Part shown: positions 17,828 to 25,848 of the stretch, piece by piece
Position numbering within the stretch: position 1 is the first letter of the stretch
Layout: the number at the start of each line of letters is the position of its first letter
NCBI RefSeq assembly: GCF_002100145.1
Contig: NZ_JXQD01000008.1
Coordinates: 85,042-149,041 of the forward strand
Reading direction: 5' to 3'
Length of the DNA stretch: 64,000 bases
From: Vibrio sp. qd031
GTDB lineage: Bacteria; Pseudomonadota; Gammaproteobacteria; Enterobacterales; Vibrionaceae
Made by a program: the position numbers and the translations under genes
Notes under the pieces: model-generated
The model's input: only the letters and a program-made list of their open reading frames with translations
Database searches by the model: none
What the model was told of the DNA's origin: nothing

Positions 17828-18292
17828 ATGTTAGAAATCCGTTCACAAGAAACGTTAATTATGCTTTTAGACACCTTAACCCAAGTGAAGCATCTTGCGA
17901 ATCATGATTTTTCTGGTGTTGGTTTGGTAGTTTATAAGGATATAAAAAACATTCCCATATTCCCTCTTCATCGGCAAAACTTCAAAATAAATCCAAACGG
18001 TTTGGTCTCAGATTTACTTGAAATCTCGAGCTACAGTAGCGAGTATCACGATGGCTTTCACTTTATTTCCGAAGATTTTGAAATGTCTCATGTTGCTCAA
18101 TATTTTTCTCCGCCGATCATATCAAATGCTAGCGTTGATTATTCAAAGGCTCTCGGAGGTAGATTTATGGCTGCTTTATTCGGTTCATACGTTCAAGGTG
18201 TATTACTAACCGGAGTTCTAACCAGAGGTAATGGTATTATAATTTTTGAACATGGAAATACAGTTTACTCAAAATGCTGGCATAAAATATGA
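17828..18292 (+). CDS. DAC-like (DisA_N-fold) protein paired with a 2TM-beta effector
   Basis: A 154-residue cytoplasmic protein that I align by eye to the diadenylate cyclase domain of CdaA/DisA. SDLLEISSYSSEYHDG matches the CdaA segment leading to LHDGA; the metal-binding Asp of DGA is kept (HDG). KALGGRFMAALFGS matches ELGTRHRAALGIS, with the RHR motif changed to RFM. LTGVLTRGNGIIIF matches the closing ..VVSEETGAVSF strands. It may therefore make or bind a dinucleotide; the altered RHR argues for a changed substrate or a pure sensor. It overlaps the next gene by 4 bp (ATGA) and follows the recombinase module by 11 bp. It is not mCpol-like: there is no GGDD motif. Confidence 0.72.
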   Translation: MLEIRSQETLIMLLDTLTQVKHLANHDFSGVGLVVYKDIKNIPIFPLHRQNFKINPNGLVSDLLEISSYSSEYHDGFHFISEDFEMSHVAQYFSPPIISNASVDYSKALGGRFMAALFGSYVQGVLLTGVLTRGNGIIIFEHGNTVYSKCWHKI

Positions 18293-18891
18293 TAAACCTG
18301 ATACCAATAAGTAAAATAATTGCAATCGTCGCTGTGTTATATGCTGCAATAATCGCAGCCCTCCTAACTGCTTTGTACACGCCCGATGTCAGCATACTCT
18401 CCAATATTGCTATGGCTTTAAAAGGAGCTACGGGACTGAACCTTTTACTTATACTTTTGTTCTCTTTTGGATGGAGGTGGTTATGGCGCACGTTCCCAAA
18501 ATTGAACCACTATTTTTTCCCAGACCTAAACGGGAAATGGGAAATGTCTATTCATTGGAATTCGGAGAAAGATAGTGGGATCGCTTATGCTACAGCATAT
18601 ATTAAACAAGACTTCGTAAGGATAAGTATGGAGGTTGTCTCAGAAGATTCCGAGTCGAGTACTTTATTGGCAAAACCCAAAAAAGATCCTGAATCAGGTA
18701 GACCAATTTTGTATTATATCTATCGAAACACACCAACCCAAAAAAACGGAAACAAAGATACATCTTACGATGGAACAGCTGTACTAAAGCTAAACCATGA
18801 TGACTTCAAAATCTTAAATGGGAACTACTATACGGACAGGCTAACCCATGGTCATTACGAGCTAAAAAGAACTAAAACTCATACTCGGTGA
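18289..18891 (+). CDS. Cap15-like two-TM beta-barrel effector
   Basis: A 200-residue protein with two N-terminal membrane helices (about residues 9-29 and 47-66), then a short basic linker and a beta-rich domain that opens FFPDLNGKWEMSIHW. The LNGKW entry and the 2TM-plus-beta layout are those of the S-2TMbeta/Cap15 effectors, which in CBASS disrupt the inner membrane once a cyclic nucleotide binds the barrel. There is no second CD-NTase beside it; its partner is the DAC-like gene it overlaps by 4 bp. Its last 20 bp overlap the end of the convergent cap3 gene. In Panoptes a related effector is held inactive by a nucleotide made by its neighbour. Confidence 0.78.
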   Translation: MINLIPISKIIAIVAVLYAAIIAALLTALYTPDVSILSNIAMALKGATGLNLLLILLFSFGWRWLWRTFPKLNHYFFPDLNGKWEMSIHWNSEKDSGIAYATAYIKQDFVRISMEVVSEDSESSTLLAKPKKDPESGRPILYYIYRNTPTQKNGNKDTSYDGTAVLKLNHDDFKILNGNYYTDRLTHGHYELKRTKTHTR

Positions 18892-19330
18892 CATCGATAA
18901 AGCCCCCGCCATTCCACATTCCATACCAATTTGCCTTACGACCAAGAATCACCAGTAGCACAGGCCTTTGAGGTAACTTTTTTCGCCATTCACTATAGTC
19001 TAGAGGTGAAGGCAATGGATAATCTTGTGGATGAGTATGCCAATCACCAATATGGGTCTGGATAAAACCTGACCCTAACCAAGCTTTATTCGCAGCTTTC
19101 TGGTGATGTGGACTGCGCCTACCAAATCTACACCGGCTCCTTTGGTCTAACTCACCAGGCTCCGTTACAGAAAGAATACGAAGGTCATCTCCACGATATT
19201 CACCAATAAGAATCCCTCCTGCTTCTCTTGATGAAGTCTCGAATTGTCTATATTTCAGTGTTGGACTCAGAGCTCCCGCTTCGACTAAAACTTTAGTACC
19301 ATCTTCGGCGACTAAAATTAACTCCTGCAT
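18872..19330 (-). CDS. cap3: CBASS Cap3, JAB/JAMM isopeptidase
   Basis: Cap3 removes the conjugate that Cap2 attaches to, and so tunes, the CBASS cyclase. The 152-residue protein is a single JAMM metalloprotease domain: Glu in EAGGILIGEY, then the zinc motif GDWHTHP....PSPLDYSEW (H-x-H, then S and D). I choose ATG 19330 over the TTG at 19339; it overlaps the end of cap2 by 13 bp. It is the last gene of the CBASS operon and converges on the 2TM-beta gene with a 20-bp overlap of coding ends, so no terminator separates the two operons. Confidence 0.93.
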   Translation of the reverse strand: MQELILVAEDGTKVLVEAGALSPTLKYRQFETSSREAGGILIGEYRGDDLRILSVTEPGELDQRSRCRFGRRSPHHQKAANKAWLGSGFIQTHIGDWHTHPQDYPLPSPLDYSEWRKKLPQRPVLLVILGRKANWYGMWNGGGFIDVTEYEF

Positions 19331-21054
19331 GATGGGCAATCCGATTTTTTTTTAAGTTTCTTGTCCTTTAATTCAATAGCTTCATTGGATACTCTCCTCA
19401 TCAGGAGGCTAGGGGCTTTCTTATTCCTATCCCTCAATAACTGGACAGCTAATGAAGCAGCCAACATGCTTGCCTCTGAACCGAAAGGTAAATGATTTTC
19501 TCCGCAAGATCTCTTGAAAAGATGAGAGACATCAGGCTCCTTTCCATTTGCAAAGGAAGGATAAAGTTCGGTTTTGACTGAACCCTTTGAATAGTCGAAC
19601 TGACAAGCATAGCAACCATTAACACCATCATCTAACATGGATTTCGCTGTATGCCCGTAACCAGAGATCCAACTATGGATGAGAAGAATTTTCCCACCTT
19701 GAGATCTATACTCAGAAACCTTAGAAGATAAATTCAGAGAAAAAGCCTGATCTCCTGTAGCATCCAAAATTAAATCAAAACGGGATAAATCTGAGCTCAA
19801 GTTAAATTTACCCTCAGCCCGTATATCCAAATCAAGACCTTGCTCTTCTATATAATGTTTAAGTGAATCGCTCTTTCTTTCACCTATGAACTTTATTCCA
19901 AGTATATGTCTACCTACATTACCAACTTTCAGCACATCATTATCATAAATGACTAAATGGCCTGAATCATGTCCAGCACCAACCTGACATATACTATGAG
20001 CCAAATAACCACCAATTGTTCCAGCCCCAATGAGAGCAACTCTCTTATTACTCAAAATAGGAGAAGAAGTTGCTCGGTTTCGCTCTATCACATAATCGGG
20101 AGAGCATGGTATTACATCGAGAGGGAATATTTTCTCTCTAGAGTTATCAAATATTCTCTTGCGTAGCTTGTCTCGAGCTTGCTTCCCACGGCCTCTTCGT
20201 GATTTAGGCCCATAATGATTGACAATTGCTTTACGCATTTCCGTCGGTAAATTAAATGATACTCCAAAAAATTCTTTCTCATATTGAAAAATAACATTGA
20301 CAAAAGTATTCCAATCCTTACTCCATTTACCTAGTTTCGCTAAAGCAACTAGAAGCCTTTCTAGTACAAGAGGCTCATTGCTAGCCATTAAGAGCCAGTT
20401 ACTAAAATCTTCGAGGGACTTTGGTGGCCACGGATGATCATAGTGAATGTATGGAGCTTGAGTTAATTTCACAAATACAGCTGAGTTACGGTACTCAATA
20501 AGTCCTACGGCACTTCTACTATGCGCCCACTTCTCAGCTATCTTTCGCTCAGATGCAACAACATACTCCGTAGAGCTAATTCCGTTTATAGCCTCTCTTT
20601 CAAAGCTATATACATCCAAGTTTTTGTTGAGCTCTGTACTTTCTAAAAGGTACGTAGGGATTCCCCCCCAATAAAGACTAAACTCAGCAACATAATCCCC
20701 GCTATAATCTCCAGACTCCCATAGTTCAATAACTTCTTCTACTTTGTGTAACCAGCTCGAAACTAACTCATTGATATCCATAGGATCTATGATAGACGTA
20801 TCACTAAATAAGCAGCAGTACTTCCCTAAGAGTAAATGTGGAAGCCTCCGATTACGTAGTTGTTCTGGCAATGATTCAACTATTGGGAAAGGGGCTCGAT
20901 TAAATGAATCTTCCGTTATTTCAAACTTAATTGTGTATATTCCAGAAGCTTTAGAAAAACTCTTACTAAAGCAGTAGTCATCTCCTCCAAATTTTGGGTG
21001 GAATATATAGCCATGAGCTAAAAATTCTTTGGCTGCTAATTGTAGCTTCCCCAT
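19318..21054 (-). CDS. cap2: CBASS Cap2, E2-E1 fusion conjugating enzyme
   Basis: Cap2 uses ubiquitin-like chemistry to conjugate the C-terminus of its partner CD-NTase to target proteins, which raises signalling. The 578 residues show an N-terminal E2-like domain (RRLPHLLLGKYCCLF, with a candidate catalytic Cys), a linker, and a C-terminal ThiF/E1 adenylation domain with RVALIGAGTIGGYLA (nucleotide loop), VIYDNDVLKVGNVGRH (Asp and Arg) and a candidate E1 Cys in GCYACQFD. It ends with a CPSC pair. Its start codon overlaps the cyclase stop by one base. The layout is that of full-length type II CBASS. Confidence 0.93.
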   Translation of the reverse strand: MGKLQLAAKEFLAHGYIFHPKFGGDDYCFSKSFSKASGIYTIKFEITEDSFNRAPFPIVESLPEQLRNRRLPHLLLGKYCCLFSDTSIIDPMDINELVSSWLHKVEEVIELWESGDYSGDYVAEFSLYWGGIPTYLLESTELNKNLDVYSFEREAINGISSTEYVVASERKIAEKWAHSRSAVGLIEYRNSAVFVKLTQAPYIHYDHPWPPKSLEDFSNWLLMASNEPLVLERLLVALAKLGKWSKDWNTFVNVIFQYEKEFFGVSFNLPTEMRKAIVNHYGPKSRRGRGKQARDKLRKRIFDNSREKIFPLDVIPCSPDYVIERNRATSSPILSNKRVALIGAGTIGGYLAHSICQVGAGHDSGHLVIYDNDVLKVGNVGRHILGIKFIGERKSDSLKHYIEEQGLDLDIRAEGKFNLSSDLSRFDLILDATGDQAFSLNLSSKVSEYRSQGGKILLIHSWISGYGHTAKSMLDDGVNGCYACQFDYSKGSVKTELYPSFANGKEPDVSHLFKRSCGENHLPFGSEASMLAASLAVQLLRDRNKKAPSLLMRRVSNEAIELKDKKLKKKSDCPSCRS

Positions 21055-22310
21055 TACCCAGCGTCCTGATTAACCACATTAGGTTGGGGTTGAGCTTTTG
21101 CAGGCTGTGAACGTATTGCAGCCGCGACAGAGCTTGTCGACGTTAGTAAATCTAACAAACTAGGAAAACGACTTCCAAATGACTTTTTAAGCTTCATGAT
21201 TGCATCATTTTTCGTTTTCGCGCTAATCGCACTCTGCAAAGATTCATGTAGTTCTACTGCAGACTCGTATATTTCATCAATCTCGGTTTTTGACATCTCT
21301 TTTTTTGGAAATAACAGCTCACCTTTGTCTTTCTCTGCATCATTAGGTATACCGTTTAGCAACTGATCTGGTAAACATTTGACACATTCCAATAAAGCTT
21401 CACCATCACTTAGCTTTTCCATGGAACGCGACCTAGACATTTGTTGAAAAGAAAGAACTACACTCGTCATTAATGCTACTGAAGATGGTCCACCTGATTT
21501 AAAAGCATGATCACGCCATGCTTTTAAATACCTGCATACTCGACGACAAACATCTTCACCTCCAACGAGATCTTTATAGAATTTAAAGTTTTGTTTAAAG
21601 TAATCATTAAGGACTGCGGGATCACTAACTGTCCAAGATTCTGCATTCCTAAGCGCCAAATTGACTTCATTTTGTTCTAGCCTAGTTCTTGTGTCTGATT
21701 TAGTTAAGACACCATCAAAAGCGTTCATGACTGCTTTTTCAAGCATGGCTTCATGTCGTTGCTTTGGTACAGCGTAAAGCGGAACATCTACATGTGTTAC
21801 ATCATCAATAATCAAGCGCGCACACGTATTTTTCTTATCTGAAAAAGCCCAGCCTTTCCGTTTAGCCAAATTCAATAGTGTATTGTCGACAAAACTAAAA
21901 AATAGATCTTTGCTTATCAATGGCTTATCTTCAAACATATCAATAGGCAAGTAAATACCATCATCCAAATCCATTTGTTGCGGAGCTTGGCAAGGTGAAT
22001 TCATGGTCTTGTAGACAAATGATCCTTGTGAAGCAAACTTCGGCTTTAATTTTTGCAAAGATTTCTTTTGCTCGCTGGATAACTTCTTTAAATCTTCTGA
22101 TAAGAAAAGCGTTGATGAGTTGGAGATGTAACACATTTGACCATTGATGCTACTGAAACTACTTGATAGCTCAGTAAACTTATCTCTTAACTCATTTCGA
22201 ACTTCTTCTCGAATAACTCTCAGTTTTTTGAACTGTTCCGGCTCGGGAGTAATCTCGGCGATAAAGCCATTTTTAGGATGATTTAATGCTTTTGATATAT
22301 CAAAATTCAT
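21054..22310 (-). CDS. dncV: CBASS CD-NTase, DncV-like cyclic dinucleotide synthase
   Basis: This is the sensor and nucleotide cyclase that signals phage infection. The 418-residue protein follows the DncV pattern: QMDLDDGIYLPIDMF holds the two catalytic Asp residues, HVDVPLYAVPK the third, and the nucleotidyltransferase start is the GSFVYKTMN segment. DncV itself makes 3',2'-cGAMP with CapV as effector, so the same product is plausible. The C-terminus is a flexible Pro/Gln tail ending DAG; a terminal Gly is what Cap2 activates. It overlaps capV by 4 bp (ATGA) and cap2 by one base. Confidence 0.93.
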   Translation of the reverse strand: MNFDISKALNHPKNGFIAEITPEPEQFKKLRVIREEVRNELRDKFTELSSSFSSINGQMCYISNSSTLFLSEDLKKLSSEQKKSLQKLKPKFASQGSFVYKTMNSPCQAPQQMDLDDGIYLPIDMFEDKPLISKDLFFSFVDNTLLNLAKRKGWAFSDKKNTCARLIIDDVTHVDVPLYAVPKQRHEAMLEKAVMNAFDGVLTKSDTRTRLEQNEVNLALRNAESWTVSDPAVLNDYFKQNFKFYKDLVGGEDVCRRVCRYLKAWRDHAFKSGGPSSVALMTSVVLSFQQMSRSRSMEKLSDGEALLECVKCLPDQLLNGIPNDAEKDKGELLFPKKEMSKTEIDEIYESAVELHESLQSAISAKTKNDAIMKLKKSFGSRFPSLLDLLTSTSSVAAAIRSQPAKAQPQPNVVNQDAG

Positions 22311-23314
22311 ATTTTTCCGCCTGTCGTATCATAGAACTGTGGCTTTGGAGCCTGATGAGAAAAAAAGCTTTTCACACTTACATCACCTAATGAGCTTTGA
22401 GCACGGTCTGCACCGTAACGTTTCAAAAGGTTCGCTGACTCTTCACTTGAATCTGCAAGGTCAATTTCATGCACGTTTGGGTCATCAATATGAACTAACC
22501 TATCACCTAAATAATGAGAAGCCATCGTAACTTGCCAATACTCTGATACATCCATCATTAAACTTAATAAGTCTTGTCCACTAGACCACTCATTAAGATA
22601 CCCTTTATCTCCTGTCGATTTAGCTGCTAACCTTTTCTTACTTCCCATGGTTCCGATACACATCATATGTATATGTTCTGGGTCTATTCCAAGAAAGCGG
22701 CTGCACGCCAACTCATGATATGTAATAAAACTGGGTAAATTCGCAAATAACCCACCATCAAGCATAAGTCCATCATTAGAAGAATGAGCAGGGAAATATG
22801 TAGGGGCAGCACTAGTAGACATTGCTACATCACTCACTAACCTCTCACCATCAAATGTAAACTCTTTATGGTGTGGCGTCTTAAATGCCTTAGGACGTCC
22901 TGTAGTTCCATTTACCGCAGGGATAACAACCTTAGTTCGCAGATCTCTTAACTTTATATCACCTATAGAACCAACAACTACGTCCTTCAGCGCTTGAGGA
23001 CTAAAAGCGGTACCGAATGCTTGATTTTTCGTTCGCCGAATTCTCGCCCAAAAGTTATTTTTGGGGCTAGGAAAGATTTCACACCTTTTTGAATCGATGA
23101 GCTCTAGTAAACTGCGCGCGGTTTTTCCTGATGCAAGCCCTAAAGCCAAAATACCACCAATAGATGTACCTGATATAATGTCAAAGTGTTTTGCTATGTT
23201 GTAATTAGGGTCTCCCTTCGAGAGATTCGCCTCAATTTCAGCTAAAAGCTTAATAGTATATAAACCACGAACCCCACCACCACTAAGCACAAGGGCCTGA
23301 ACCCTTGGTTTCAT
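22307..23314 (-). CDS. capV: CBASS effector CapV, patatin-like phospholipase
   Basis: CapV is activated by cGAMP and degrades inner-membrane phospholipids, killing the infected cell. The 335-residue patatin domain has the oxyanion loop SGGGVRGLY near residue 11, the nucleophile elbow ISGTSIGGI (Ser of G-T-S-I-G) and the catalytic Asp in MLDGGLFANLP. ATG 23314, with GGAAGA five bases upstream, is preferred over TTG 23326. It is the first gene of capV-dncV-cap2-cap3, the order found in V. cholerae VSP-I. The promoter must lie in 23315-23453, an AT-rich stretch. Confidence 0.95.
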   Translation of the reverse strand: MKPRVQALVLSGGGVRGLYTIKLLAEIEANLSKGDPNYNIAKHFDIISGTSIGGILALGLASGKTARSLLELIDSKRCEIFPSPKNNFWARIRRTKNQAFGTAFSPQALKDVVVGSIGDIKLRDLRTKVVIPAVNGTTGRPKAFKTPHHKEFTFDGERLVSDVAMSTSAAPTYFPAHSSNDGLMLDGGLFANLPSFITYHELACSRFLGIDPEHIHMMCIGTMGSKKRLAAKSTGDKGYLNEWSSGQDLLSLMMDVSEYWQVTMASHYLGDRLVHIDDPNVHEIDLADSSEESANLLKRYGADRAQSSLGDVSVKSFFSHQAPKPQFYDTTGGKI

Positions 23315-23453
23315 TTCATCTTCCAACTTGACGTTTAACTCATTAGGTAAAACAATACTAGAACGATACCATAAAAATAAAAACTTGATTGCTTACCTTG
23401 TCAAGCATTTGAATACGCTTACTAATTTTAAAGAAAATACAACCTTGCAATGC

Positions 23454-24824
23454 CTACTGAAAAGCAGAAAGAACTCTTTCTTTAAACTTACCGAGTCTTA
23501 GTTCATCTCCAATTATTCTTGAGGTCGACGTAAGAGAAGAAATAGCAGGTTTGCCCCATTGAAAGGTATTATCGCTTGTTTCAACGATGTTCCTCGATGT
23601 TATACCAAGACCTTGAGTTTTAATGGAAGGTAGCTCGATATTCATATCTTTGGGGGTACTCATAAACGCACAAGAACCTGGGATGTCCTGTTCTATCCGC
23701 TCTGCAAACTCTATAAGGTTTTGTTCTGCGAAAGTGAAGAGCCACGCTTGCTGGTTTATTGAGCCATTAACTCTAAGAATACGCCCAAGCACTTGCCTAA
23801 AGTACAGTTCTGTCTTGACCGAACTAATGTGACAACAAACTTGGAGGCGAGGAATATCTGTGCCTTCGCTGATCATTCCAACACTTACAATCCATTGTGT
23901 ATGACTCCGGCGATAACGTTCAATTTCAACTAAAGGTTCTTCATGACGATATGTGACAATTGAGACGGTTTGCGAGTACTTTTGAGACAGTATCTTTGCA
24001 ATGTTTTGTGCATGTTGAACGGAAGACGCAACAACTAATCCTCCCGCATCTGGAGATTGGGAGCGGAGCTCTGCAAGCTTTTTACACCCCAGTCCAAGTA
24101 AGTATTCCATCGCTTCTTGATTGTGAATGACACTTTGGTACGAGGTTTTAGTCTGTTTGAGCATCTCTAGTATTGAGGAAAATGATTCAACCTTTTCATC
24201 ACTGATTACCGACAAATGCTCATTGTCTACTAGGACCAACTTTGGAATTCTGCAAACCTTATCAGCAATAGCTTGCTTCAACGTATATTGATAGTCGACC
24301 TGAAGCTGCCCCTCAGGGTCACTGTAATCACCCAACACGATAGGCAAAGCATCGGACCGCCACGGGGTTCCTGACATAGCGAGTGTGTAGGTGGCAAGTC
24401 CCTGAATCTTTGTAAGTACTTGTTGTCCCCAAACATTTGCATTTTCTACATCCGAACCTGAGCAATGATGAATCTCATCAAAGACTACGAACACTCTTCG
24501 GTTACGGAGAGTTTGCCAAAATTCATCACTAAGAAATTGAATTGATTGATAGGTTAGCGACTGCCCAATTGAACCTAACCCACCATTAAAAGTGCAATTA
24601 AGAGTGTTCGAGAAGGTTCTTTTTATTCCATTCGAAACAGTTAACGACGGAGAAAAACACAACACAAGATCGACCATATCATCTTGCAACAATCTTGAAG
24701 CAATCGTGGCTGCCAGCACAGTTTTACCAGCCCCTGGTGTGGCTTGGCAAAAGAAGTGACGATGGTTATCTTTAAATTTTCTTAATGCCCGTTCAGAACA
24801 CTCTCTCTGCCAAGCTCTCAGCAT
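23454..24824 (-). CDS. SF2 DEAD/DEAH-type helicase
   Basis: A 456-residue superfamily 2 helicase. Walker A is TPGAGKT near residue 30, motif II is DEIHH near 118, motif III SGTPWRSD, and the second RecA domain shows VSVGMISEGTDIPRLQ and QVLGRILRV (motif VI). There is no nuclease or methylase domain, so a restriction role is not evident. It is encoded with an unknown 174-residue protein overlapping by 7 bp, downstream of a divergent XRE regulator. Such helicase-regulator sets recur in mobile islands, but I cannot give a function. It ends 140 bp before the start of capV and is transcribed in the same direction. Confidence 0.85.
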   Translation of the reverse strand: MLRAWQRECSERALRKFKDNHRHFFCQATPGAGKTVLAATIASRLLQDDMVDLVLCFSPSLTVSNGIKRTFSNTLNCTFNGGLGSIGQSLTYQSIQFLSDEFWQTLRNRRVFVVFDEIHHCSGSDVENANVWGQQVLTKIQGLATYTLAMSGTPWRSDALPIVLGDYSDPEGQLQVDYQYTLKQAIADKVCRIPKLVLVDNEHLSVISDEKVESFSSILEMLKQTKTSYQSVIHNQEAMEYLLGLGCKKLAELRSQSPDAGGLVVASSVQHAQNIAKILSQKYSQTVSIVTYRHEEPLVEIERYRRSHTQWIVSVGMISEGTDIPRLQVCCHISSVKTELYFRQVLGRILRVNGSINQQAWLFTFAEQNLIEFAERIEQDIPGSCAFMSTPKDMNIELPSIKTQGLGITSRNIVETSDNTFQWGKPAISSLTSTSRIIGDELRLGKFKERVLSAFQ

Positions 24825-25342
24825 GCTTGTTTTCCTTCATAGAGAACCTTCAGAATATTTGTTAAGCCATTAACTTTTCCCAGTAGGTACGCTGAACGTT
24901 CTTTTGCTTCTCCAAGAAGCGTGATTAGTTTGGGTTCCAGTTCAGGAAATCTAGCTTTGAGGGAGTGGTATTCATCAATCTCACCCAAAACAATCTCTAG
25001 TTCCCCTTTACATTGATTGCACTCACTCACTAACACCGAGTAGTCACGGCTCGAATCAATCTCAATATCTACATTTCCTGACTTTGGCGCCACATTGAGA
25101 GCTTTAAAGGTGTCTGTCTGAAAGTATCTTTTTTGACGACCGCTCCCTTCACTTCTAAGCCAACCTTTTTTTATAAACCGTAAGATTTGTCGATAAACCT
25201 TTTTGCGCGCTTCATCAGGATCAATGGGAGAACTTCTTAGAACAATAAACTCATCCCTTAATTCAATTACTGAGAAGCCATCCAATGTTCTTTCAATCAA
25301 CAACTTGTACATCTCTGAACTGATCTTCATAGAACGTTTCAT
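24818..25342 (-). CDS. Unknown protein with winged-helix-like N-terminus, helicase partner
   Basis: I do not recognise this 174-residue protein. Residues about 20-85 look like a winged helix: a stretch with RQILRFIKKGWLRSEG followed by GRQKRYFQT, a typical wing. One CNQC pair follows, and from about 120 onward it is helical and rich in charged residues. It overlaps the helicase gene by 7 bp, so both are made together. It starts at ATG 25342 (a second ATG four codons in at 25330 is possible); neither has a strong ribosome-binding site. Two palindromic operators sit immediately upstream, so the operon is probably repressed by the divergent XRE protein. Confidence 0.6.
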   Translation of the reverse strand: MKRSMKISSEMYKLLIERTLDGFSVIELRDEFIVLRSSPIDPDEARKKVYRQILRFIKKGWLRSEGSGRQKRYFQTDTFKALNVAPKSGNVDIEIDSSRDYSVLVSECNQCKGELEIVLGEIDEYHSLKARFPELEPKLITLLGEAKERSAYLLGKVNGLTNILKVLYEGKQAC

Positions 25343-25363
25343 GTATTACTAACACCATCAAAA

Positions 25364-25380
25364 ACTAAGGATTGCTTAGT
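25364..25380. promoter_or_regulatory. Palindromic operator 1 of the XRE regulator
   Basis: ACTAAGGATTGCTTAGT is an inverted repeat of ACTAAG and CTTAGT with a five-base spacer, between the divergent helicase operon and XRE gene. Same half-site and spacer length as operator 2, with centres 34 bp apart. Confidence 0.8.
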
Positions 25381-25396
25381 ATACAGAAATCAGTAA

Positions 25397-25415
25397 AACT
25401 AAGAAAATCTTAGTT
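25397..25415. promoter_or_regulatory. Palindromic operator 2 of the XRE regulator
   Basis: AACTAAGAAAATCTTAGTT is a perfect 7-5-7 inverted repeat that contains the same ACTAAG-N5-CTTAGT pattern as operator 1. It lies 29 bp upstream of the XRE start codon and would overlap its promoter, which suggests autorepression as well as control of the divergent operon. Confidence 0.82.
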
Positions 25416-25443
25416 AAGTTGAACTTTAAGATATGAACCATAA

Positions 25444-25761
25444 GTGTCAATCCAAAATCCAATCCCACAGCGCCTCAAAGAAGCGCGTAAAAAAGCAAAA
25501 CTCTCTCAGAAAGCCTTGGGAGTGCGAATAGGTATGGATGAAAGCTCTGCAAGTCCGAGAATGAACCAATACGAAAAAGGGAAACATACACCAGATGTGC
25601 AGACGCTAAAATTAATTGCAGATGAGCTTGGTGTGCCATTGAATTACTTTTTTTGTGAAGATGAAATATCTGCTCATTTAGCCATTGCGATAAACCGACT
25701 AACACCACTACAACAAGAAGCTTTACTCAACTACATCTCTGAGCTAGACACTGGTAGCTAG
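25444..25761 (+). CDS. XRE-family helix-turn-helix regulator
   Basis: A 105-residue phage-repressor-like regulator. The HTH_3 domain occupies residues 8-65: RLKEARKKAKLSQKALGVRIG, then QYEKGKHTPDVQTLKLIADELGV and NYFF. The remaining 35 residues (LTPLQQEALLNYI) likely dimerise. The start is GTG at 25444. Two matching palindromes lie between it and the divergent helicase operon, so it is the obvious ligand for them. It is co-directional with the second DAC-like operon 87 bp downstream, and read-through may link them. Confidence 0.9.
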   Translation: MSIQNPIPQRLKEARKKAKLSQKALGVRIGMDESSASPRMNQYEKGKHTPDVQTLKLIADELGVPLNYFFCEDEISAHLAIAINRLTPLQQEALLNYISELDTGS

Positions 25762-25848
25762 TTTGATATTGCTTGAGCTAAGTACTATTAAAACTAGTCG
25801 GTTGTGGTATATCATTCTCCATGCATATGAACGGATATACTGCGAATA

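Noticed and set aside
17828..18292. mCpol (Panoptes OptS) identity for the small protein beside the 2TM-beta effector
   Set aside because: No GGDD or palm-type motif is present; the HDG and LGGR motifs fit the DAC fold instead.
18289..18891. Second CBASS system built on the Cap15-like effector
   Set aside because: There is no nucleotidyltransferase of the CD-NTase type next to it; the only CD-NTase is in the opposite-strand capV operon, which already has CapV.
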